Position numbers and translations under genes: made by a program
Part shown: piece by piece, positions 38,097 through 52,262 of the stretch
Position numbering within the stretch: the first letter of the stretch is position 1
Layout: each line of letters opens with the position of its first letter
Origin: Diphasiastrum complanatum
Taxonomy: Eukaryota; Streptophyta; Lycopodiopsida; Lycopodiales; Lycopodiaceae
NCBI GenBank assembly: GCA_029204225.1
Contig: CM055112.1
Coordinates: 45,224,632 to 45,288,631 of the forward strand
DNA: 64,000 bases
Reading direction: 5' to 3'
Notes under the pieces: generated by a model
The model's input: the letters and a program-made list of their open reading frames with translations, nothing else
Database searches by the model: none
What the model was told of the DNA's origin: nothing

Positions 38097-40001
38097 TGGC
38101 TGCCCCTATAAAGACTGTCCAGCAAGACCGAAGCCACCACCAGCTACAGCACCTGTAAATTTGATAACAATCAAGCAAGGATCGGTAGCTCATAATAAAC
38201 CAAGTACACCCTTGATGGTGGTCACCAGAGCCAAAAGCAAAAAGAACCAGTAGTGGATTTAGTACCTGTTGATTCTATACCATTGAACGATACACCAACA
38301 GCATCAGAAGTCTATCCAAATCTTAATGCAAAAAAACAAAGATATCAGGATATGAGACAGTGGATTAAACATCTGCAAGGAGAAGAGGAACTTGAAGCTG
38401 CTGAAGTTTGGTCTTCACCATTGCAGCCTCCAAGAAGTTTACGTATGGATATGAATGATCAATTACATCATCACGAAGAACCCTACAAGATGACTGAACC
38501 TGAAGCACCACATACAGAATTACTCATGAATATTTTGTCTAGCAAGATCAATATTTCATTGGGAGAGTTCCTAAAGTTGGTGCCAAAAGCAAAAGAAGTC
38601 TTAGTGCAAAAGTTAGGTCAAGAAGAATTAGAAGACCATCAGGAGATTCTTTTTTGTGCTGTATTTGAAGAATCTAACAATGTACTCCATGTTGGATCCG
38701 CTTGGGAAAGTGAACAAAAGAATATCACTCTGCCGATACAACATAGACAATTTTCTAAAGAAGCACCCGTGATAGACCGCAGTTTAGGAGTTAACCTGAG
38801 TTCTATAAAGCTATGTACAAAATGGGGCCTTACAAAGATTAAGCTTGCTACTTTTGCTATTAAGCTAGCTGATCAAACGGCGGTTCGTCCACGAGGAATG
38901 GTGGAAGATATACCTGTCAGGATTGCAGGAGTACAGTTTGTCATTACTTTCGTCGTGATGGACTTACCAGAAGCACCAAATGTCTACCGAGTTCTCTTAG
39001 AACGTCCATGGTTACGAGTTGCGCAAGTAATTCATAACTGGGGTACCGGCAAAATCATTTTTGAAAATCGTGAACATGTAGTTAAAATTGATCCTATGAC
39101 TTGGACTATCAAGCCAGTGGTTCAAAAAGCGGATGACGATTCATCAAGAACGGATCACACTTGTGATCGACCAGAGAAAAAATTGGGAGTTCATTACGAT
39201 TCTCAAACGGATACTATCAATTGGAACGAAGCTCTTGCAACAATTGATTGTACAGCATGATATATGTGTCAACAAGATATTCAATCAGAGATGAGCGAGA
39301 TTTCCTTGTTAGATCGAACTTTGGATATGCCAATCACGTTTCCACTAAATGTGCTGAATGTAGCCTGGATATCAACGAAACCTATACCAGATCCAATTGA
39401 GGATGATCTCATACCAATGAGCCATGCCTTAACTTATGATGGCAATGCAGAACTTATGGATGAACAGATTCTACATCATATGGATCCGATTAGATTTGGA
39501 GTGTGTAATGTTCCTGATGAACCAACAATCAAATCGCCCAAAGCAGTTATATTGAAGGGAGACATGATGACAGGTTCGATGACGAAGAAACAAGCAAAGC
39601 AACATTATAATACGGTCCTGAAATGAAAAAATCCCCCTCAAAAGATCGATTTTAAGGAAGGGCCACCTCTATTGGATAAAGGCAATGGAAAAGTCAAGAA
39701 TGATTCTTCAAGTCAGATCTCCAGCAAGACATCGCCGTCTAGGAAGTCTTCACTTGAGAAGAAAGATTTATCATCCCGAAAGTCATCACCTCCACGATCA
39801 ATTCCTGCTAAGAAGACTAAACGAAGAGCCAAGACAAGTCCTTTCGAAAAAGAACAAGCAAATGTAGTCCAGCATGATATGCCAGAGCATTTTAAACGTT
39901 ATACACTGGATGATGTGGTTATCATGTTACCTAAAGCACTGAAGAATACATGCCGGAATCTAAAGAGGTTTACGATGGCCCAGCTAGGACGCAGCCAATG
40001 A
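38097..40001 (+). pseudogene. Inner gypsy: pre-protease region and aspartic protease
   Basis: A first ATG at 38097 (MAAPIKTVQQD) leads, with a frameshift, into a Pro/Lys-rich stretch and then a frame open from about 38235 to 39260. The aspartic-protease-like domain is at roughly residues 170-290 of that frame. The active-site segment reads VIDRSLGVNLSS, so Asp is kept but the Asp-Thr/Ser-Gly triad is altered. The flap-side and C-terminal parts (VRIAGVQFVITFVVMDLPEAPNVYRVLLERPWL) are recognisable. The part after 39264 is a linker with two stops, Ser/Lys-rich at 39700-39850. No capsid-like or CCHC zinc-knuckle Gag is seen anywhere between the primer site and protease. Confidence 0.75.
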
Positions 40002-40033
40002 ATCTTGCAGAACCAAGAGAACCGGAAAAGATT

Positions 40034-41659
40034 GTACAAGTGGGATCACAACTTACTTCTGAATAGGATCAAGCACTCCGTTTGCTACTTAGTACATATC
40101 AAGATTGTTTTGCATGGACTTATCAAGATTTGAAGGGTATTCTGACAGCAATCATTAAACATACCATACCTTTAGTACCTGATGTAGTACCAAAGGTTAC
40201 AAAGTTCTATCGATGTAATCCTAATGTGGTAGATCTGATAAAGAAAGAACTTCAGAGATTGCTTAATGCCGATTTCATTTATGAGATTGAGCATACCGAA
40301 TGGATTTCACTGATTGTCATTGTTCCTAAGAAAAATGGAAAATTGTGAATCTGTGTGAATCTCAAAGCATTGAATAAAGTGACACGGAAGGATCACTTTC
40401 CGTTACCTTTTACTGAAAGCATTTTGGATCGCCTTGCTGGAGCAAAAGCTTATAGTTTCTTGGATGGATTTAGTGGTTACAACCAGGTTAAGATTGCACC
40501 TGCCGATTGCCACAAAACTGCTTTTGCAACAAAATGGGGCACCTATGCTTACAAAGTAATGTCGTTTGGACTCTGTAATGCACCAAGTTCATTCCAAAGA
40601 GTAATGCAATTTGCCTTTAAAGATTATCTGCAAAAATTTCTTGAAATTTACTTGGACGACTTGGGAGTTCATAGTACAGATACAGACCACCTGGATCGAT
40701 TGGAGAAAGTCTTTGAAAGATGCTGCAAATATCAGATTTCTCTAAATCCAGAAAAATGCCAGATATGGGTTTCTCACAAAGTGGTGCTTGGACATGTGAT
40801 ATCAAGACATGGTATTGCCACCGATTACTCTAAGATCAAAGTTATTGTGGAATTGCCACTGCCAACAACAATTTGAGGAGTTCATGTGTTTATGGGTCAT
40901 GCGAACTACTATCAAATTTTTATTATCTTCTTTGCGGATTTAGCACGACCTATATACAAATTAACTATTGTTCCTATTTGGAAAGTAGAGGCGTTAGAAG
41001 CCTTTGAAAAGTTAAAAAAAGCATTATCTTCAGCACCAATACTGCGTTCTCCAGATTGGACATTAGAGTTTCATGTTCATACGGATGCCTCAAAATACGC
41101 CATTGGATCAGTTTTGACGTAGCCAAGTTACTATAAGAAGGATTATCCTATACGATTTGCAAGCAGACAACTTAGAGATCCAGAGAAGAATTTTTCAACA
41201 ACAGAACGTGAAGTACTAGCCATGATTTTTTTTGTTCAAAAATTTTGTCACAACCTCATGGAAACGCACTTTGCATTTTATACGGATCATCAACCGTTAC
41301 TTTACTTGGTAAATAAGATGTGTAATACTGGATGTATCGCAAGATGGTTATTATTATTGACTGAATTTGACTTTCAAATTGTGGTCAGAAAGGGGAAGCA
41401 ACATTATCTAGCCGATCACGTTTTGCAAATTGAATCCGCACCAATTAATACTAAAGTGGATGATGAACTGCCAGATGTTGCGTTGTTCTATGTTGAAGCA
41501 GTACCTGAGTGGGCGGCAGATATTGTTGAATACCTGATGCTAGGACATCCGAATGACTCTTTGACAAAAGTACAGAAAAGACAATTGATTCATAAGGCTC
41601 AACCTTATCAATTAATTGCAGGACAATTGTATCGTCGTGGATCAGATAATATTTTATGA
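40034..41659 (+). pseudogene. Inner gypsy: reverse transcriptase and RNase H
   Basis: Gypsy RT with DFIYEIEHTEWISLIVIVPKKNGK, ICVNLKALN, DHFPLPF, FLDGFSGYNQV, FGLCNAPSSFQRVM and the catalytic YLDD near 40650, followed by NPEKCQ. RNase H follows: FHVHTDASKYAIGSVLT, FASRQL, FSTTEREVLAMI, FYTDHQPLLYLVN. Stops at about 40346, 40874, 41120 and 41657 interrupt a frame that is otherwise conserved. The one at 41120 (TAG) stands where gypsy fragment 1 in this window has CAA (Gln, VLTQP). Confidence 0.92.
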
Positions 41660-42780
41660 AGATGTGTTTTACCGCATGAAATATCAGATCTAATCATGTT
41701 TTCACATGATGGCATGGGTGGAGGACACTTCTCTACAGATATTACTGTTCGCAAACTTTTGCAATTCGGTTGTTGGTGGCCTATGCTTCATAAGGACACA
41801 AAAAATTTTATTCAGACATGTGATGTCTGCCAGGGAGCACGACGACCTACTCGACAGAATTATGAACCCTTACATCTGGTTTTATTGCAAGCACCGTTTG
41901 AAAAATGGGGACTGGATTATGGTGGTCCTATTCATCCCGCTGCTCAAGGATCTCAGGCCCGATACATTATCGTCACAACTGATTATATGACCAAGTGGGT
42001 TGAAGCCAAAGCTGTCAAAGTGGCTGATGCGAAATCTACGGCCAAGTTTCTATATGAAAATAATTATAATCAGATTTGGATGTCTGATTGAAATTGTCAG
42101 TGATCGGGGTACACACTTTGTTAATCAAACAATAAAGTGTTTACTGGAAGATTTTTTTTGTTATACACAGATTTAGTACTCCCTATTATCCCAGAGAGAA
42201 TGGCCAAGCTGAATCTTCCAATAAGATTCTCTGCACCATTATGACAAAGACAGTTGAAGCGAGTCGGTCTGATTGGGAACATAAACTGTATGCAGCATTA
42301 TGGGCATTCAGAACCGCTTACAAAAATAGTACAAATCAAACACCTTTTCAACTGGTTTATAGTCAAGATGCTGTTATGCCAATTGAATTTTTAATCCCAT
42401 CTTTACGCATAGCAGCAACGGAACGATTAAATGATGATCAGTCTTTACAACTTCGTCATGACGCGTTGCACAAATTATGTGAAAGCCGATTGATGACAGT
42501 TCATGCCTTAGCAGCAGAGAAAGCCCGCCGCAAGGCATGGCACGATCGGCGATTGCACAAGAAAGATCTGGAGGCATGAGATCAAGCATTGATGTACAAA
42601 ACCAAGCTGATCAAGGGTAAGTTGAATTTTACTGGGGAAGGCCTGTATAAAGTGAAGGAAATCTTGAACTATGGTGGAGTAATTCTTGAGCACTTGGATG
42701 GAAAACGATTTGATACTCCGGTAAATGGCAGCCGATTACGCAAGTTTCGACAGCCTGCTCCGCCAGTTCAGCAAGTCTGA
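41660..42780 (+). pseudogene. Inner gypsy: integrase
   Basis: The zinc domain has GGGHFSTDITVRKLLQFGCWWPMLHKD and CDVC. The DDE core starts at KWGLDYGGPIHPAAQGSQARYII and TTDYMTKWVEAKAV. A frameshift near 42085 separates it from SDRGTHF and from the YYPRENGQAESSNKI region that carries the catalytic Glu. The C-terminal part (WEHKLYAALWAFRTAYKNST, TPFQLVYSQDAVM) is intact to about 42579, then a stop and a short basic tail (KLIKGKLNFTGEGLYKVKEI, FDTPVNGSRLRKF) end the pol region at 42780. Confidence 0.92.
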
Positions 42781-43028
42781 TCTCAATATATTTTTCATTT
42801 TATTGGTTTTTAGTTTTTTGTTTTCAATAATTAATTTGCTGACTTTTTTTTGGAAAAAGATAGTTAAAGAGAAAAAAAAAAAAAAGAGTAAAAACAAAAA
42901 ATAAGAAAAGACTGATGAGCAAAAGTCAAAAAAGTCATCAACATAAGAAAAAGGAAGCACAATATTTTTATGAAAAATGACTTAGAAAACCACTGTTTTG
43001 GGCAGATTTGGCCAATACAGTATCAGAC

Positions 43029-43370
43029 ACCTTCGCTGAGCTCTCAGACTGTACATCCAACCTTGATTTAACTAAATTGAGGTGGGCGAAGGTTTCTGAC
43101 ATGAGAAAATTCAATTTTTGAGTCAGTCGAATGTTCAGTGATATGCCATTTTGGGAACCTTCGCCGAGCATCATAATGTCATTATGACCTTCACCGACCT
43201 GCTAGATGATCTTAAAATGTCAAAATTAGGTTGTCCATAGGTTCAGATTGTGAAAAAAAACATTTATGACAGTACTTGGGCGAAGGACCCTCCTGGGCAA
43301 AGGTTCATCCTTCGCCAGCCTTGGAAAACGTTTGCATGATAGGATCAGATCCCTAGAAACCTTCGCCGAG
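43029..43370. repeat. ACCTTCGCCGAG motif cluster after pol
   Basis: Same motif family as in the leader: about 43029, 43084, 43156, 43187, 43279, 43308 and 43358, on both strands, within a non-coding spacer between integrase and the extra frame. Confidence 0.8.
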
Positions 43371-43615
43371 ATTTTTATAGCCTATTTTTACAGTACTGTA
43401 CATGCCTGCAAATTTTTGTTCAGAACTGATCAGCCCAACTACTATTCAGTGTAATGGACCCACCAAATTCACCTATAAGTTGGCTGAAAATTCGATTCAT
43501 TCCTCACTTGTGCTAGCGAAGCTCTTGCGAATTTTTCTTGCGACCAAAGCCTTCCAAATTTCCTGCATTGCCTTTTGATACACTCTCACACAGTTATAAT
43601 TCCTTTCTGATCATC

Positions 43616-46508
43616 ATGTCTTCTACCGATACTTCCCAATCTCCGCGCTATTTTATCCATCGTGATGTCCCATCTGCAACGGACATCATGATTCTTCCTA
43701 GCACAAGCATGGTCACTCAGTGGATGATTCTTGCGGAGCCTCTACTTACTGCAATGGATATTCATGAGAGAGCCTTTTCGGGACGCATCAATATGGATTT
43801 CATCACTCTTGCCTTCACAAGGAAGAGAAATCCAAGTTTTACATCACCTTCCAAGGAGCCACACACAAGGTGCGCGTCACTGAGGCCGCACTTGCAGCTA
43901 TAGGAATCTCATCCGGTACGCAAGCCTCACCCAATCACAAGCACGCCAAACAGGCCATCAAGCCATACATTGACCTCACCAACGATCTGCCTTGGACTAA
44001 TGATGGCTACCTTCTGGAAGCCATCACTGAGACTTCCATCCACGTCGTTGCCCAGTTGTTGAACCATTTCCTAATGGTTGGCAACCTCAGAAAAGACCGC
44101 ATCACATCTCAAATCCTTCACAGGATAGTGGAGTCCACATAAAGTTGGCCAAAGCCCATCTTGAACCATATAACTGGTTCAAGGCTATTTTTGGTGAGTT
44201 CAAGCGAGCTATTAAGGCCAATACAAAGCAGCAGTTCATCGTTGGCTCTCTCTTGTCCCTCTTAGCTGCTTCTCACTTAGAAAACAGAATCCATGGCTTC
44301 CACCTGGATTCTGTGCCTTTGGTTTACAAAGAAGCATCGGCCGAGTCATCTCACCAGGCCTCAAGTTCTCATAGTCGTTGTCGTCCATGCAGCGAGATCG
44401 TAATTTCTTGCTCGCCTTCCGCGTCATGACGACGTACTAGACATACCTCGTCAGCTGCGCTTCCACATGCTGTTGTTCGCACTGAAGTTCCCATTCCCCT
44501 CGTCTCTGATGCTTTCCTTGCCTCTGCTCCCATACAAGGACAGTCTGTGACCATTGGGCCTACCATTCCCATCACAGCTGCCCAGGCAACCTCACCCCCG
44601 CACACCGAAGCAACCTCACCCACCACACAGTTCTTCATGGATACCGAAATCTTTGAAATGCCCCAGAGCCCAGCGCCCTTTGAACCCCAATCCCCTGGAA
44701 GAGGATTCGGGCATATCCATGAAGCTATTGTTGGTGTCGAAGATGCCAGTCAGCAACCACCCACACAGGGTATCCCAGCCACACTTCGGGTCGACACAGC
44801 TTTAAAGTCACCGACGTAGTTCGATGCCACGGTGCCTGAAGGGTTTGAAGACGAGGATAATTTTGAAGAAGAAGAGATTTTGGCACCTATTCCATGCCTA
44901 CCAACGACAGTACCATCAGGGTCTCCTACTACTATCACCTCCACGACTGTCGATTCTGGTGATGCTCTCGGATTAGTTTCAAGCCTTGGGCAAGTGATCC
45001 AGTCTATCCTGGATAAGAAGAAGGAAATGGAGCAGAAGATCTATGATTTAGGATTCGAAAACACTCTGATCAGCTAGAAAATTGTCCAGCTGGATCGAGA
45101 GGTGAAGATAGCCAAGCAACATGAAGAAAAGGCTGAAAGCCAAAAGACATTGGCCCAGCAACAAGCTGATCGCTTGGAAACCTACATCAGCTCCCTGCAA
45201 AAGGCCTTGACAACCGCACAGGATCAGGTAGATAAGGCAGTGCAAGATGCCAAGCAACAGGTGCAGCTGCAAAAGGGGCAATTACAAATGGCCGAACAAG
45301 ATCGCACACGGCTTCAAGGTGAATTAAATGCGACCACCCTTGAGCATGATGTATATCTGCAAACACAAATACCCGATCATCCGGTTACACCGACAGAGAT
45401 TGCATATTTGTTCAAGAAAGTAAAAACATACAAAGTGGCCCTTCAGGGATTCCAAGGCCGCTTTGATAGGTTCAAAGGAACAGCTTCAACCGAGTTGGCA
45501 AAGGCAAAACAGACCATCAACGCCTATGAAAAAGCCGCCGCTCAAGTGTTGGAAGCTGGACCACAAATCCCCATCCCGGTCATGCCGCAATTCTCCCCTT
45601 CACGCCAAGAAGCTATACAGATGGATACAGGGGTTGATTCAAGCATGGACCAGGGGGGAGCTCCAGATCTAGCAGATCAACCGCCAACTATATCGGTAGT
45701 ACAAGCGGGTCCATCCTCATCAAGGACAAGCCATTTATTCAGAAGGCCCATCAGCGTCGAGGACCAGATCCAGACCTTCTTAAAGCAGCATCCACATGAG
45801 TCCTCGCGTGGTGGATGGGTTCTCAAATTTAAGACCTCCGAGATCAAGGCCGACAAAGAATTGGACAAAATACCTGCACTGGGAGAGCAGCCGACATGGA
45901 GAATCACGGTTTTTGAAAAAACTCCAAAATCAACTAGGAGTTACATCGCCAGCCCTCGCCAGTTGCGAGTAGATCTTTATTACGTGTCAATGTCGCAAAG
46001 ACAAAAATGGAAAGATTTGGGATTGGCTATGGATAAAATCACCACCCATATGCCCAATTGGCCAATCATCCACCAGCCTTACAGCTGGAATATTTCAGTA
46101 GACTTCCACCGGGCCTTACAAGCATATCAGAGAGAGTATGTCCACTCTCCAGATCCAACTGTGCGACAATCGACAATGTTTGCAAAAGATCTAATTCTGT
46201 TGACGTCAGTGGCAACCAAATGGGACGATTGCCTTCCTACCCTGGCATTCGATCCAAATAAGCCGATGGCCTCAGAGCAAATCAAAGATCAGCTGCCAAT
46301 TGTTCGACTGTATTTCCGTGCGGCTATGATGGGAGGCTCTTGGGAATCTCGCTTCACCTCATGGACAACTTCCAAGTGGATTGCCGGAGCCCACCGTTGT
46401 TTCTTGCCGCATAATTTGGATTTCAATACTGCACATCTTGACTTTATGGAGAAGGTGCAATATCATTTAATTAAGATTCGACGCGAAGCCAATAAAAGTT
46501 CCCAATAA
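43616..46508 (+). pseudogene. Inner gypsy: large post-pol frame of unknown function
   Basis: A sense-oriented frame of about 960 codons between integrase and the polypurine tract, starting ATG (MSSTDTSQSPRYFIHRD). Frame changes occur near 43820 and 44142. From 44145 to 46508 one frame holds, with stops near 44427, 44817 and 45075. Layout: a folded-looking N-terminal part (ALAAIGISSGTQA, LTNDLPWTNDGYLLEAIT, HVVAQLLNHFLM), a Pro/Thr/Ser-rich acidic middle (44.45-44.95 kb), a coiled coil of about 110 residues rich in Gln/Lys/Glu (45.0-45.35 kb), a Pro/Ser linker, and a conserved-looking C-terminal domain (GGWVLKFKTSEIKADKEL, DLYYVSMSQRQKWKDLG, RLYFRAAMMGGSWESRF). No zinc knuckle, signal peptide or membrane segment is seen, so it does not look like an envelope protein. 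It may be structural or accessory; I do not recognise the family. Confidence 0.8.
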
Positions 46509-46544
46509 CTGCATACTGCAGGTGTCGTGGGACTGCCACCAGTT

Positions 46545-46556
46545 TTGGTGGGGGAT
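46545..46556 (+). other. Polypurine tract
   Basis: GGTGGGGGATAC lies immediately before the TGTTGGAGG start of the 3' LTR; the purine run GGTGGGGGA would prime plus-strand synthesis. Confidence 0.75.
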
Positions 46557-46558
46557 AC

Positions 46559-47319
46559 TGTTGGAGGGTTTGCGGATCCCAAGGCAACCCTAACCCTAGT
46601 TAATAAGTGAGAGGGATTTGGCACCCTACGTGTGTAAGTCCAACCCGATGACCACATAGTTATTTGATTGATTAGTTAAAAGTTAATAAAAGGACTTTAG
46701 GCCTTTTTGCGGGACTTTTAATGTCGCAGGGCCTAAATGTCAAGTTAGTGAATAAAGCTGAGGTTCCCTCCAATTTTGATGGTTCCCACACTTTTTTAAA
46801 TTTGAATAAAAAGAGAGGCAAGACTGGACCAATAGGATTCAGAGGCCAGGGTCCTCCTCTCTACTATAAAAAGGGACCAACTCGAGTTGTTCCTCATGTT
46901 TATTTTCTCATTTCAATAAAGCAAATTGGTTCTCTTTAGAAATGGATTGATAAATGTCCTTGCTCTTCCTCTCCTTTCCTCCATTTCTCATGCTTTCTTT
47001 GGATTTTGCTAATTGTTGGATTTGATCATTATTGGGATTGCTATTTGTTATGCCTTTTGTGAGAGAGAAAGGGAGAGAGAGAAGAGTAAGTTTCTATCAT
47101 TGTTGTGGATTTAGGGTTAATGGAAGTAGGGTTAATGGATGTAGTGTTAATGCTTAGTGTTAATGGATGTTAGTGTTAGATCCTCCATTCATGTTGAAAT
47201 CTGAACTATACTATCGCTCTCATGGGAACGAACCTATGCGTGACAACTAACTCGGTCTCTTTGATGCTAGATTGACTAGATCTTGGATTCAGGTTAGGCA
47301 AGGAAAGAAACCCACTACA
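46559..47319 (+). repeat. 3' LTR of the inner gypsy element
   Basis: 761 bp, TGTTGGAGGG...CCCACTACA, paired with 36111-36870. In the first ~100 compared bases I count about nine differences; the remainder is closer. The insertion is therefore not very recent. Confidence 0.93.
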
Positions 47320-48234
47320 CTTCTGACAAAGTCTATAATGAAGACTCAGAAGAGTCTATAAAGAAGGCTTATTACTAAGTCTATAATGAAGGCTTAGAGC
47401 AGTCTATAAAGAATAGGATGAGGCCTAGGTCTGATCACCGTAGTGGCCCTTTCCACCATGATTGAGGATGTGCAACCTCTAAAAAAAAGTGCCAATGACC
47501 ATAATTGAGGATGGGCAACCTCTAGAAAAAAAGGGCCTAGGAATTGATGGACATTATGCAAAACAAGATGGACATATACCTTGGCTCTTCCTTAGGAAGA
47601 TTGCACTTGGGTGAATTCCCAAGTTGTAACCATGAAAAACTATATGTAATTAAAAGTCAAGATTAAACCTTGTACCACCTACCTCTCACCTACTTTGCCA
47701 CATGCATTCTAGGCTATTTGACAGCTAGAATGGGAGGCCCTCCTACACTCTCACTTCATATGTCAAATCATCATAATAACCCTCCCAAGCTAATACACAT
47801 CACCCATTCACCCTCTCTAACTAATACACCTCCTCCATGCACTCCACTTCACCATAAGTCTAATTGGAGTCTTCCTCACATCTCATGCACTTGAATTTGA
47901 CACCTCACTCACTTTGGAAGGAATCTCCACAATCTATATAAGTGTAAATGCACCCTACTACCAAGGGGATTTGATGATTTCACATCCAAGCTCTGTCCAT
48001 TTGTTGTTTGTTGTGTACAGGTGCTTTGGAGAAGAAGATTGAGGCATCGGCTCAAGGAGGCTATGCTATTTTGTGGATTGCAGGATTTTTGGAGCTCAAG
48101 CCCTCTTGGATCTCTATCTCTCTTAAAACACACACACACACACTCTCTCTCTCTCTCACTTTCACCTTCTCCTAAAACCATGGTATGATCTTGAATCTGA
48201 TATCCATATGTAAGAATGGTTGATTAGTACCATT

Positions 48235-48730
48235 GCATGTCATGCCATCTGTGGCCTAATGTCCATGCATGTCAGTTTAGACTCTTGCATGTCATGCCAT
48301 CTGTGGCCTGATGTCATGCATGTCAGTTTAGACTCTTGATGCCATTTGTTGTCCAATGTCCGTGCATGTCAGTTTAGACTCTTGCATGTCATGCCATTTG
48401 TTGCCTAATGTCCATGCATGTCAGTTTAGACTCTTGCATGTCATGCCATCTGTGGCCTATTGTCCATGCATGTCAGATCTAAAGCTTGCATGTCAGATTT
48501 GAAGCTTGCATGTCACACCATCCATTGCCTAATGACCATGCATGTCAGTTCAGACTATTGCATGTCAAGAATCTATGATCCAACATGATTGAATGTCTAG
48601 AATCTATGATCCAACATGATTGCATGTCAAGAATCTATGATCCAATATGATTGCATGTCAAGAATCTATGATCCATCATGATTTCATGTCAAGCACCTAA
48701 GATCCTTCATGATTTCATGACGGAAGAAAT
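48235..48730. repeat. GCATGTCA tandem arrays in the outer 5' LTR
   Basis: About five ~52-bp units (CATGTCATGCCATCTGTGGC...) come first. Two 20-bp units (GCATGTCAGATCTAAAGCTT) follow, then four to five 31-bp units (GCATGTCAAGAATCTATGAT...). All share the core GCATGTCA. The 3' LTR has the same three arrays at about 51533-51990. Confidence 0.88.
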
Positions 48731-49108
48731 AAGATTTATGAAGAAATTTCTATGCTTCTAATAAGCTAGATATAGAATTAAGACCCTTGAAAGAAAGTAA
48801 GTTGATGTTCCTATTTTGAGACCCCTATTGGAATCCATTGTATATGTAATTGGAATAGGCCAATTGGTTTTGCATAATGACAAGAAACATCCTTCGAGGG
48901 GGGGAGGGGTTCCCATCTTGACCCCTCAATGCTTCCGTTGTATGTGAATGAATTTATGTGATACATTGTTTTTGAGTTTTATTTTTCAAATCTACTTTGA
49001 TTTCATTTAAGTTGATTCATGACTAGCTTTATGTGAATGATAAGTCAATAAATCTATTGGCCTTTTAAGACTTTTAGGACATTCCTTCACCCTCGAGTTC
49101 ACAGTTTG

Positions 49109-50294
49109 GTATTAGATCTATGATTTAATATTTCATGAACTTGATGTGAAGACCTTGTCTGTTCATGCATGCAGAAGAACATGAAGCTCCATCCGATGTT
49201 TAAGAGGCCTTGTGCTTCAAAAGCAAGAATTGCATGCAAAGAATCAGGAAGACAAAGACTCCTGCTCTACATGACGAAGAACTTGATGATAACAAAACAC
49301 TGGATGCCTACTTGCAGAGAACCAGAATGTCATGTATATCAAGAACATGCAACCCGAAACTAGTTAGGGCCATAAAATCATTGAAGGCCATACTAGTGAA
49401 ACAAGGGAAGAATTTTCTGAACCATAATGATTGTCCCTTAGGACCGCAAGGATGTTTTAAATGTAGATCTCGAAATGCTTTAAAAAAAACATCAAATAGG
49501 ATGGTAAATCCTAAGTTGATTCCAAGAATGATTTTGATTCAATACTATTGGTACTTTTTCTTTGAATGTTTCAAACATGCATGTTATGTGATCTAAGCTT
49601 TTACTAGCTTAAGACATGTCATGTAATGTTGGTTCACACTTGATTGCATACTTTATGCAAAAGTAAACCATGATGATATGTTGAATTCAATCAACCATAC
49701 ATGAGAAAGAACTTCTAGTGATTATCCTTAGAGTATAGACGCATTACTTCTTTGAAATGATTCCTTGATTAAGATGGACCCATATTACAAGCACCTTTTG
49801 AAATCATGTATAGGGAGCCACAACTTACCAAGACATTATGTAAAAGAATGATTAGTATGCTAACATACTAAGGATGAACGGGGATTGAAAATTCCAAGAC
49901 CACTTCACCCTTTACCCATTTTTGAATCTCCCAAGAAACCTTTTGCTATGAATTTTGTTTCTGGACTATCTTAGACCCAGAATGGAAATGAAATATTTTG
50001 GATTATCCTAGATAGATTTAGAAAGAAAGCTAATTTTATTTCATAGCTCAAGAGATCTGAAGTAGATCAAGGAATCGAAGAGATCCTTTACCCAAAGAAG
50101 ATCTTAATGTATAAAATCAAATTTGAAAGTAAGAGATTAGCGTAAACACTTATCTCCTCAAGTTAAGGATCATTCGACTATGGATGCAAGATGAATGGAA
50201 GAAAAATTCTTCCAAGAATATCCAGAAATTTTTAAAAGATTATTTGAGAAATGTCCGTTGAGGACAACACTTTATACATTGGAGGGGCGTAATT
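49109..50294 (+). pseudogene. Outer gypsy interior: primer-site and integrase remnants
   Basis: Only about 1.2 kb remains between the LTRs. It opens with TTTGGTATTAGATCT near 49112, resembling a decayed initiator-Met primer site (TGGTATCAGAGC). Near 49910-50050 the plus strand reads KKPFAMNFVSGLS, TQNGNE, ILDRFRKKANFIS, which corresponds to the start of a gypsy integrase core (MDF..GLP.., VDRFSKMAHFI). Gag, protease, RT and most of integrase are deleted. A purine tract precedes the 3' LTR. Confidence 0.7.

Positions 50295-52262
<1,968 letters not shown>

Larger units (their letters stand above)
36111..47319 (+). mobile_element. Inner Ty3/gypsy element, 11.2 kb, with extra post-pol frame
   Basis: A full-length LTR retrotransposon: 5' LTR 36111-36870, primer site 36875-36892, protease/RT/RNase H/integrase at about 38.1-42.8 kb, an extra frame at 43.6-46.5 kb, polypurine tract near 46545-46556, and 3' LTR 46559-47319. 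The order RT-RNase H-integrase makes it Ty3/gypsy; the tRNA-Asp primer and long post-pol region recall the Athila group of plant gypsies. It sits inside an LTR of the outer element: CTTT before and CTTC after it are consistent with a short, slightly mutated target duplication. All frames contain stops, so this copy is dead. Confidence 0.9.

Noticed and set aside
43616-46508. Interpretation of the post-pol frame as a retroviral-type envelope
   Set aside because: No signal peptide, membrane helix or Cys-rich ectodomain is visible; the main feature is a soluble-looking coiled coil.
36111-47319. Reading the 36-47 kb frames as host genes (protease, polymerase)
   Set aside because: Paired LTRs, primer site, polypurine tract and Ty3/gypsy domain order show a retrotransposon.
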